64,000 nt of DNA from contig NC_064045.1 in NCBI RefSeq assembly GCF_932526225.1, positions 6,494,998-6,558,997 of the forward strand. Direction: 5' to 3'. Below the pieces are notes generated by a model, which had not been told where the DNA came from, did no database searches, and was given only the letters and a program-made list of their open reading frames with translations. Shown here piece after piece: positions 1-12,000 of the stretch (positions are counted from its first letter, which is position 1; every line of letters begins with the position of its first letter). A program made the position numbers and the translations under genes. The stretch comes from Nematostella vectensis. Taxonomy: Eukaryota > Cnidaria > Anthozoa > Actiniaria > Edwardsiidae.

Positions 1-3000
1 TTGGATATATCTCCTGCCAGCACGCTCATCCGACTCCAGCAGCTCAGCCTTTAGGGAAAACACGGAACACAAGATTAGATACTAACATAATTACACTGCC
101 ACAGGGTAACCAGTTATCTAGGTCGCCAACACAGTGTATTGGCTCCATTAACAACAGGGTTACTAATAATCTAGGCCATTCAGTGCACTGGCTTGATTTA
201 CCACAGGAAACAAATAATCTAGGTTACTTAGTGCACTGGTTGGATTTACCACAGGGAAACCAAATAATATGGGTCACACAGTGCACTAGCTTGATTGACC
301 ACAGGGAAACCAAAAAATATAGGTTACACAGTGCACTAGTTTGATTTACCACAGTAAAACCAGTAATCTAGGTCACTCAGTTTACTGATTTGATTTACCA
401 CAGGGAAACCAATAATCTATGTTACTCAATGCATTGGCTTGATTCAACAAAGGGAAACCAATAATCTAGGTCACTCAGTGCATTGGCTTCATTCAACAAA
501 GGGAAACCAATTATCTAGGTCACTCAGTGAATTGGCTTGATACAACAAAGGGAAACCAATAATCTAGGTCACTCAGAGCACTGCCTTGATTTACCACAGG
601 AAAACCAACAATCTAGGTCAGCCTGAGCACTGACTCACTAATTTCACTTAGTGTACTAGCTTGATTTGCTGAAAGTAACTAATAATCTAGGCCACCCACC
701 TGCTGCACTGACTTGATTTTCTTCACTTCAGCCTTGTGCTTTGCGATGAGCTTCTGAATATCTGGCTCAAGTCCTTTGACAGTTACCTCCTGTAACATAA
801 GAATGACTGATTGGATAAGCTGTAACTTACAAGAGCATGGTTTATCTGTCACATGCCGGCGAACCCAAATTGACAACTAGGAAGTAAAGAAATTTAAGTG
901 GCAATTGCACCAGTTCACTACTGGTAAAAACCTCAACAAACGGGATATACTAGATACCTGCTCTCTGAAGACAATACACAAACATCACAGAACCCGGGGG
1001 TACATTTTTTTAGCCTGGTTCTATCTTTTTATACATCCTGTGTCTTTACAAACCTTGATCTGTTGAGTTTTCTCAGTTATCCACTTTTCTCTTCTCAGTT
1101 TTTCAGCTGCTAGAATGACCTCTTTTTGCTTTTTTATCTCGACTTGATGACTGTTAAAACAAATCATAGGTAGGTCCAGTCTTTTTGATGTATGGATTCT
1201 TTCCTGATGTGCAACTCTGCAATAGTGCTTAGAGGGAACAACAAAAGTAGCATCACCTTTTAAGCCCTGACTTGGCAAATAATAGAGAGCTTAAGCAAGT
1301 CAATACGAACGGCATCAAAAACGGCTCGCGTGCTCACCAATTGCTGAAAAATGGTGTTGACGTCCGTGACCGCGCGCGTAGAACGTAAAAATAGGGAAAA
1401 TGCTGTTCGATATTTCCTGTCACGGACGTCAACGTTTGGTGCTGTTCCTGTTGACTTGCTTAAGCTCTCTAATGACTGGGCTACAGGGGCGGACCCAAAG
1501 TTTAAAAAGGGGGGGGGGGGGGGCAAAGCAAAAGGGGCAGATCCAAAGTTTAAAAAAGGGGGGGGGCAAAGCAAAAGGGGCAGATCCAAAGTTTAAAAAA
1601 GGGGGGCCAAAGCAAAAGTTTCAAGAAAGGGGGGCCTGACTTATTGTTCTTCAGTATATTTCCGTATATATTTTTTTATTTTTAAGCCAAACGTCATAAA
1701 ATAGGGGGGCGGGGCCCCTCGGCCCCCTCCTAGATCTGCCCCTGGACTAGATGGCCATTGTAGTGTACTTGGGAATTGGGGCAGAAGAACAAAGATTTTA
1801 TCAAAGCTAAATCAACACAAGTTTGAAAAATTGTGTTGAACGTTGAATGTAAAGTAAAGTAGTTTCACTAAGGCGTTCATCATACTTTTTCAACCTTGTT
1901 GATTCATAGCTTGTCTACACCATGCCTACGCAGACCATCTAGTTTTTCTACAGCTTGCGTTTAACATACCTTTTCAACCTTGTGTTGATTCATACCTTGT
2001 CTACACCCCGCCTACGCAAACCATCTAGTTTTTCTACAGCTTGCGTTTAACATACCTTTTCAACCTTGTGTTGATTCATACCTTGTCTACACCACGCCTA
2101 CGCAAACCATCTAGTTTTTCTACAGCTCGCGTTTACATACCTTTTCAACCTTGTGTTGATTCATACCTTGTCTACACCACGCCTATACGCAGACCATCTA
2201 GTTTTTCTACAGCTTGCGTTTAACATACCTTTTCAACCTTGTGTTGATTCATACCTTGTCTACACCACGCCTATACACAGACCATCTAGTTATTCTACAG
2301 CTTGCGTTTAACATACCTTTTCAACCTTGTGTTGATTCATACCTTGTCTACACCACGCCTATGCAGACCATCTAGTTTTTCTACAGCTTGCGTTTAACAT
2401 ACCTTTTCAACCTTGTGTTGATTCATACCTTGTCTACACCACGCCTATACACAGACCATCTAGTTATTCTACAGCTTGCCTGTAGTCTTTCTAGTTATAC
2501 CATAATTATTTAATTATCAACTAGAGGACCAAAAGTATGGATAGTTTTAATACATTCATGTGCTTTTGAGAATTCAACAAATCACCTACGATGTATCAAG
2601 TCGAAATTAGTAAAGATTTCTGAATCCCCTCAATGGCTTTAACAACCATTTAAACTAAGAACGAATTAGAAGTGCAAACCATTGCAGCACTGAGTATAGT
2701 TCGGCAGGATTACAAGAGCAAATGTTTAGGTGGTCATAACACAATGAAAGCTATGCCCAGGGTAAGTCAAAACACCCTAAGCTGTAAAAAGCTATTGAAA
2801 CCATCAAAGGGATGGACGGGGTCCTCTACCTCTTTTCCAACAATAGTGGTATTCTAAATTATTTCTTACTTTTCCTCCATAAGTTTAATCTTGTCGCTGT
2901 ATTTCTTATCAATGTCTTTCAGTTTCTTCACCAGCTCCTCACACCTCTCCCCCAGGGTCTTTTTGTCGTCGATAAGCTGGTCGATAAAGGAGAGGTGACG

Positions 3001-6000
3001 CTGTATCGCTGCTTCATACTCTTGTTTCTGGATAGTGAGTCTCTGCTTGGCATCTTTCTCCATCTCTTTTGCTTGCCTCAAAGTAAACTCACGCTGCTGG
3101 TTCTATAAAGCAACACGGGAAGGAAGAGAACATGTATGATATTAATGCAACACTGCAATAAATGGCCAGACTCAATGCAAAGAGGGGTCTTGTGGTATAA
3201 GGGTATACATCTCAATGCCTGTACTGATACTGAAATCAAGCAGAAATAACAACGAAATCCCTAGTCTATATATTTCAGGGATTAATTCTGTGTTTATTAC
3301 AGGAGTCACCAACATCATTTTTATCTAAACAACAAATACTTATGCTAAATTGTAGAAAGTAAAGAGACCGGCTTCTGGCAAACATGTTGTTGACGAACTA
3401 GTTTGTCAGCGAAAAGACTTGATACCTCTCAATGCTTTTCAAGATCACCTAAATATGATTAAATTTATGTATTGGCCATGTGTAAACGATCTTTTCTGAT
3501 AGTTAAGTGTTACAACTAAAGTCCATTTATTTAACTATGATAAGGGGTAAGTGGTTGTGCCACAATGAGGGCGTAGGACCACGAATAAAACGAATAAAAC
3601 ATATGACAAATGAACTGGTAGATGTGGTCTGTCACCACTGTTTTTACCAGAGCTCTTTGCAGCAGCTCGTTGGTTCGTTTCTTCTCCTCAAGCTCGATCT
3701 TGACAGCCATCATGGCATTTGTGACGTCAGTGGCGGCATGCGATGCTTCTTCTAGTGCAGCGCGCTCCTTCCTACACGCAAACACAAAGGTGATTACAAG
3801 TAATGGCAGAGGATTTATTTTGTTCGGGCATAATGTTTGTAGGTTGCTGTGCAATGTTCTTAGATTATTATGTAATGTTTGAAGGTTATGAAGCAATGTT
3901 CGAAGGTTATGGGGTAATGTTCGTAGGCTGCTGCGTAATGATCAAAGGTTGCTGTGTAATGTCCGTAGGTTTTTGCGTAATGTCCGTAGGTTGTCATTGA
4001 CATCAGATGATGCATTTGTCTTTTCAAACTGTCTTTTCCATCTCCTTTCTCCTTCTGCTTATTGAAACATTTACTCAACAGCAAAAAAATTAAATAACTA
4101 TTACTCTTTAAGGCACAAGCAGTGTAGGTCAAACTTACTCTTTGTCAAAGGTAATGGATGTTGATGCACTTGGTGAAGGAAGACCCCTCGAGATGGCTTC
4201 TTCACGCACCTTGAAGGAAGCATTTTCAAAACAAACACATTCATGGGTAACCAAATCGACATGTACAAAATGCTATCCTGCTACCAAGATGAAACAGGGC
4301 CGAAGTAGGGGGTGGGGCTCTAGGGGCACGTGCCCCATCCCCAGATATTTCCAAACATTATATGGACATGATCAGTAGGGCGTGGCTGTTCCCCAATATT
4401 TTCTTAATGTTTCTGTATAGTGTCTGATACATCTCTGCCTCACATTCTCAATTAGCAGTACATACAACTAAAAAATTCATTGACAGAGCGAACGGAAAAT
4501 CCACTGGAGTCATATATCATTCATGACAAGCATAGAATTGGACTCATAAGTCACATCTACATGACAAGCATAGAATTGGACTTTACCTGAGTGATCTCAC
4601 TCCTCACGTCTTCTTCTGCTTTCTCTACTTCATCCAGAAAGTGGATAATATTCCTATCAAATAAGACGTGACAGAAAAATGTCCCAAATAAGCTGAATTA
4701 ACATCAAATAAAGAGGAAAAAGCAAGCAAAGGGTTCGCAAGAAAATTAAAGTTAAAGATACATTGATATGTTTACCTATATCCAACGATATACCCTAAAT
4801 CCATATAAGATCATGGGGATCATTTTGGTACTCGATTTTTGGCCATGGGCTACTCAAAGTTCATATTAATACTCTCTTAACATTAATGTCAAAATGTCAA
4901 AGATTACATAAGCCTAGTAACTAAATTACTTACCTGAGTTTTTCAGCTGACAATGCTGTACTTGAATCACTACAATAAGTCACATAATTGTCAATCGAGG
5001 CACTAGTCTCAGTACCAGCATTGTTTGTACAAGGCTTTACAACTCTAAGTTCTGCTTCGCAGACGTGTACTGCAGCATCATTAAGGTCCCATAGATTATT
5101 TGACAAGGTGATTGAAGCTGCATTAATTACCTTTGGACTTTATGGTGGTTGTGACTGTCCACGTTTGCAACTGACAGATAAGGCTGGCAAGTGAAGATTA
5201 GAAATTATTAGATACCAAACAACCATCCAGTTGTCTTTGTTGATGGTCACAGAAAGAGCAGGAACAAGAAACAAACCTCCATAATTTCATAGAAAAAAAC
5301 AAAAATAACAATAACACAATAATAAGAGCCGTAGCAGGCCTCGAAATATTGGGGGTGGGGCATAATAAAGAAACATTAAGAAAATATGGGGGAACAGCCA
5401 CACCCCTACTGGTCATTCCATTATAATTTTTTTTTAAATATTGGGGGCGGGAGGGGCACATGATCCCAGTGCCCCACCCTCTGCTACGGCCTTGACAGTA
5501 AAAGGAACAGGCATAGCCAAGAAGTTTTGTTTTCCAGATTTCTGAAGCCAAATTTCATGTTTGGAAATAGGTGTAATGAGACAGTTGTTACCTAAAACCT
5601 AAGTGTTGGTACCATGCAAGCATTGCATTTTAGTCATACATGGTATTTTTGTCATGAATTAATATTAAAGGTTAAGATAGCATAGCATTTTACTTTGTTT
5701 TTCTGTAAGTCGCAAAAGTGTCCATTGTTTTACCATGACACATACGGTACCTTTTCGTTGTCTTTGTCAATTTCATCTACTGTGAAAGGAATTACACAAT
5801 AGTAAATTTCCTTGTAGAAAATCGTTGTCAGCATCAAGTTCACCACCATAATGTTAGCTTAAAATGCAAAAACAAGTGAAAACAAATTCTCAGAGTTCAG
5901 AGCCAGGCCATTGGAGGATAGTGTACTAGCATGCTTTGCCACTGACTTTAAGAGTGGGTGATGAGGGTGGCTTAATGGAGAGAGGGAGCTCATTTGAAAA

Positions 6001-9000
6001 GTTTGGCTCTAGAGGGGAGGGGGAGGGTAAAAAGAGATGGAGGAGGGGTTCATAGAGCTTGTCTAGTAAACTAGTGTTTTCAGCTTGACTGTATACTGAC
6101 AAAAAATATTTATTTTGTCCATTTTTCATTACAAGGGTCACTGATACTGTTGCCTTATGGCTATCGTTTTGTGCAATGTTAATAGCAGATTAACATCGGG
6201 TTTCTGTGGGAAATAGATCAGTAGGTTGGTTGGATGTGCTTTCCCCTTGAAAAATTAAAATCACCAGAAAACTGTACCATAATGATAGTCAGTAGACAAC
6301 GTTAGTTATCAGGCAACCTAATGATTTAGGATAGTTGCTAATGGGCAGTTGCCTAACATCCAGCAATAGTGTGTAGCATATTACTCACGCCAGGAGTTGA
6401 GTTTATGATCACTTGCTGCAGGTATTCCAGGAGATAGCAGCTCCTCTGGTTCCTGCTCCAGTTGCTTCAATGAGTTGAGAAGGTCATCAAATGTGGTCTT
6501 ACTATTGACGTCACTCCCGGCACTGAAACAGAAAAGAGTCTGAGGTCTCTCAAAAAGTCAGGAAAAAAACCCAGGGCTTTAACAGCTTGATATGACGAAA
6601 AAATACTACAGACAACTTGTAAAAAAATTAGTTAATTTGCGTAGCCGTGAAACTACTCTGTTTCAAAAAAGGTGTCTACTGCAACATAACACCTCTACCT
6701 TGTGTTGATTTATCTCATAAAGATTTTCAAGGGCATGTATGATTCTTAATATTGAACCAACATATTTTAAAATTCTGCTGCAATTGTTATTTAATTCAAA
6801 AAAGTCAGGCTAGACTTTCATACGACATCCCCTTTTCTGACTTCGAATTGCCACACATATTTCAAGCAGAAAAGTTTTTGCTCATAATTAGGATTGGGCA
6901 TCCAGTGGCAGAAAAAAAACACTTTTTACATGCTAAGCATGGATAACGAACACTACTGCCCTCATTTCCAAGTCCCTCCCCCAAAATTTTGTCCCTCTGA
7001 TATTGTTTGCTTCTACCATATATCTCAGAACATTTTTATAAACTTGCAAAGAATCTTTACTGCACACAGCAGTGATCTCACTTTTTGGAGGTGCTTTCCG
7101 TCCTGTCGGAGGGAAGGGGGTGCTCATCATCAAAGCTCACACTCTTGACAGCCTGAGATGCTCTGGATTCCTGCTGAAGGGATGACTATGTCATGAGTGA
7201 AAACAGAATGGGCACTTGATGGATAATTAATGAGGGGGTGAATATGCCATGAGTGAAAAAAGAATTGATATATGATGGATAATTGCTGAGGGGGTGAATA
7301 TGCCATGAGTGAAAACAGAATGGACACTTGATGGATAATTGCTGAAGGGATGAATATGCCATGAGTGAAAACAGAATGTAAATGGACACTTGATGGATAA
7401 TTGCTGAGGGGATGAATATGCCATGAGTGAAAACAGAATTGATACTTGATGGATAATTGCTGAGGGGGTGAATATGCCATGAGCGAAAACAGAATGGACA
7501 CTTGATGGATAATTGCTGAGGGGGTGAATATGCAACGAGTAAAAACAGAATGGACACTTGATGGATAATTGCTGAGGGGGTGAATATGCCATGAGTAAAA
7601 ACAGAATGGACACTTGTTGGATAATTGCTGAGGGGGTGAATATGTCATGAGTAGAAACAGAATGGACACTTGATGGTTAATTGCTGAAGGGGTGAATATG
7701 TCATGAGTGAAAACAGAATAGACACTTCATGGATAATTGCTAAGGGGGTGAATATGTCATGAGTGAAAACAGAATGGACACTTGATGGATAATTGCTGAG
7801 GGGGTGAATATGCCATGAGTAAAAACAGAATGGACACTTGTTGGATAATTGCTGAGGGGGTGAATATGTCATGAGTAAAAACAGAATGGACACTTGATGG
7901 TTAATTGCTGAGGGGGTGAATATGTCATGAGTAAAAACAGAATGGACACTTGATGGTTAATTGCTGAGGGGGTGAATATGTCATGAGTAAAAACAGAATG
8001 GACACTTGTTGGATAATTGCTGAGAGGGTGAATATGTCATGAGTAAAAACAGAATGGACACTTGATGGATAATTGCTAAGGGGGTGAATATGCAACGAGT
8101 AAAAACAGAATGGACACTTGTTGCATAATTGCTGAGGGGGTGAATATGTCATGAGTGAAAACAGAATGGACACTTGATGGATAATTGCTGAGGGGGTGAA
8201 TATGCCATGAGTAAAAACAGAATGGACACTTGTTGGATAATTGCTGAGGGGGTGAATATGTCATGAGTGAAAACAGAATGGACACTTGATGGATAATTGC
8301 TGAGGGGGTGAATATGTCATGAGTGAAAACAGAATGGACACTTGACGGAATACCATTTAGAGGGTGATTATGCAACAATGATGTGGCTGCTTTATAGAGG
8401 AGGACGCTCTATATAGGAGGCTGCTTATGGAGGTATAAAATATTATGTTTAAATATTTCTGGACTTTAGGAGAAGGTTCATATACTGAGAGAATCAGCTA
8501 AAACAAGCACCTAAAATCAAGCAAAAGCCTGGCAAAGAATGTCACTGATTCATAAAATATTTTTGCCCCATCCATAAATCGAGCTCAAGTACTATATACC
8601 TGGAATAACTCGTCAACTTTCCTTTCGGTACTTCGGCTGGACCCAGGTAGTGATGGGGATGGCCCCTTGCTGGCACTTGCCGCCTCATTATTTAGTCTTA
8701 AAGAGCTTACTGGCCTTGCTGGTTTGGCAGATTTAGGTCTACTGTTGCTCTTCTTCTTTGAAACCTTGCCACTAGCTTGTAGGAATTTCTATAAATACAA
8801 TGCAAGACTTAGTGAATGTCATAATTGACCCATTTCAGACTACCACTTGATCGCAAAACATAATATTTCCACAAGCTCTTTATTAAGTGTAATGAGAGTA
8901 CTGTAGCTGGATCAAATGTAAGTTAAATATTTTGGAATTCATTGTACTCCATTTTACCATTTCATCCTCAGCTTTGCGCTGGTTTTCTTGCTTCTTCTCT

Positions 9001-12000
9001 TCTCTCTTTTTCTGTAGCTCCTCGATAGCAGCCTGACGAGCAAGTCGTGCCTTTTCCTCTCTTCTTTTTACTTTCTCTGCTTGTCTCATTTCCTCAAGGT
9101 CCTCCTTAAAATACCACAGGGAAATCGGTCAGAGCCTCTCAACCTTGTGCTCATTGCAATTATTTTTTTTTACTCAAGGATTGATGCTCTGCAGCTATCT
9201 TAGTAATCTTGGAAATATCACTTATGATGGGTCTATTCTAAAGGTCTATATAAAACTCATACCACTTTTGCCCATTACAAGCTAAGCGCTCAAGTCCTTT
9301 CCTGAAGCACAGTCAATAAAAAAGCTATGTAACGGCTCAAGTTAGAAACGGATAGAACTTTCTTTTTTTAATAGATTGTTTTTAAATGCCAGATTAGAAT
9401 ATCACTGATTATGTTATAATACATTGTATATTTCCAAGCACATTGGAGGAAATTTTGCCAATTTAATGAGAAAATAAGCAGTAAAACATGTAAAGATGCA
9501 CCAAGTCAATTGTAAAGCTAATCTCGGAATCTGTGTATGTGTGCGCTACAGATTTACAGCAACTACATAAGACCCTTGCAACTTGGTGACAAATGCAACT
9601 GTTCCTTGGAATTTGCCAGATCCAAAAATACCATTTGCCAAATTTCCAAGAACAACAAATATTGGGCCTAATGATTCAGCCAGATCTGTAATTACCTGTG
9701 TCTCTGAATTTGACTGATTTCCAAGAACAAAAAATATTGGGTCTAATGATTCAGCTAAATCTGTTATTACCTGTGCCTCGGAATTTGACAGATTTCCAAG
9801 AACATCAAATAATATGGGTGAATAATGATTGAGGTAGGACTTAATTACCTGTGTCTTAGATTTTGCCAGATTTCCAAGAACTTCTTTCTTCTTCTGTCCA
9901 AGCAGATGCTTTAAGGCACCCTGCCCTATCCATCTCCGCACCCGCCACCCTCTCACCCACCGCTGTATGGTAATGGCAGCCTGTGTTTCTCTGGAATCTC
10001 TTGAAATGATGTCATCATCTGAGCCATTACCAAGAAAGAGCTTTGGCACTGGGCTGTTCTTGGCCGCGCTGTCATTTGACTTGGCTGAGCTTTTTCTGCT
10101 CCCATCACCTGAAAAAATAGGGGATTTAAAGTATGCAGATGACTACAAGAGTTTATTTAATTGGTAGACAAGACTTTCCTGGTAGAATCAATACTGATTC
10201 TATTTAGATTCTGGCTGACAAGATGATTCATCTCGTGATGATTCATCTTGTCAGAGGCCGGAAAAACTTGGGGGCTTGGATTCTGAAATTTGACAAAGTC
10301 TAGGGCTTGGATTCTAAAACAAGGGTCTCAGCGCCTTGGCAAGTCTTGGATTTACCCATCGCTACCCCTACTGGTGTGTCAATTCACATGATGGGAAAAA
10401 TACTAGGGTCTAATAATAGGGTCTATTTTCAAAAAGGATGCAATATGGATAACATGGATACCTTATAAACAATATTCTATAAAAGTATCTGTAGGTTCCA
10501 TGCTTGAATTAGCTGATTAAAATGAACACTTCGACTCGTATTATGCACCAAAACAAAAACAAAAACACCTATTTCCATTAAGGTTGACTATAAGAAAATG
10601 GAAAATTATGGTTAGGGAAAACAAGTCTTGTATCTGTTAATGATATTCAGTGAGGCTAAATTAGGTTTGTAGCGAGGCCCTTGTACTGTAGGAATGAACG
10701 CATTTTTTTATACAAGAAAACATTATTATTGGCCAAACTTTGTTCTATTTTCCATTCTCTTATAGTCAAACTTTTTTGAAATAGGTGTAAACAAAAACAA
10801 ATTAAGCAAAAACAAACCTGGTGACTGAAGCATTTCATTAATAGCATCAACCAATGGGTCGCTGTCATTGCTTTTCCCAGTCCACAGCTTGAACTCACTG
10901 TTAACCATGGCCTGATCCTCTTCAGGGCCCTGGGACTTGTTCCCATGCCACCAAGGCTTATGCTCTTCCTCTTCTGACAGGGATCTGAGCTCAAGTAAGG
11001 GAGGGACCTGGGCATTAATGCTAGATCCTGGCCACCAGTCTTCCTCTGCATCATTGATTGTTTCTGTAGGTTTTGATGAGCTCTGTCTATCAGGGCTGTT
11101 GATCTTTCAGCAAAAAGAAATAATATATTAGTATAATGAATAAGGGGATAAGTTAAAGGTTGAGTTGGAAGGTTCCATAATATTTGTGTACAATTTTTTT
11201 ATCTGGTTTTCATATTTCATTTCATTTCATATTTTGCTGGTCACAGAAAATAAGAGATAGTTATTAAATAAGGAGCGATACTGCATTTGAACAAAGTAAA
11301 TAGAAAACTGTCATTCTTTTTTATTAAAAGCCGAATTTTGAACTTTGAAATTTGTACCCTGCTTCTAACTAGCAGCCCCTTCACAACTCAAAAGCATTTA
11401 TTTCTCAAAGACAGAGGGCACCCATAAAGAGCTAGTACCCCCCCCATCTCTAGCAAGCAACATCTAACAACTGTGGCAAAATGGTGATAACCAACAAAAG
11501 CAAACTCTACCTTCTACATTTTACAAATACTAATTTGTAAAACAAGTACTGAACTGTTACTGTACTTGTGAAATTAAACATGCACGTTATAGTTTATTAT
11601 GTCCATCTTGTCTGAAAAAGTGTACAACATCTACGTACTGTACTGTACGTAGATATTTTATAGAACATTTTCATCTTACACTATTCTCACCTTAAAATCT
11701 GCTGCTAATGGCTTCTTTCCTTGACTTTTTGATTTCTTGCTTTGGTTTCTAATGAAAACAAATATAATTATTCTGGAAAAATTCAGGTAAAAATCCTGGT
11801 TAAGAGGGGATAAAATGCAAATTTTTTTGGGACAGTGGCTCAGTATCAAGGATCTGGAGTCGGCTTGTGAGACGAACTGTGAAAAATTTGGAGTAAAAAA
11901 ATCTGTACTCTTGGACATAGGGTAACTTGCGCCAACTATAAATCCAAGCAACACTCAAAAGCAGCATGTATAGCATAATTAAATTTAAACAGCCTCACAG

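Noticed and set aside
7184-8350. CRISPR-like array
   Set aside because: Whole units repeat without unique spacers, and this is an animal intron.
7130-8378. Long minus-strand frames of up to 179 codons
   Set aside because: They are translations of the 56-bp minisatellite in several frames, lie in a CEP131 intron, and lack any domain or codon signal.
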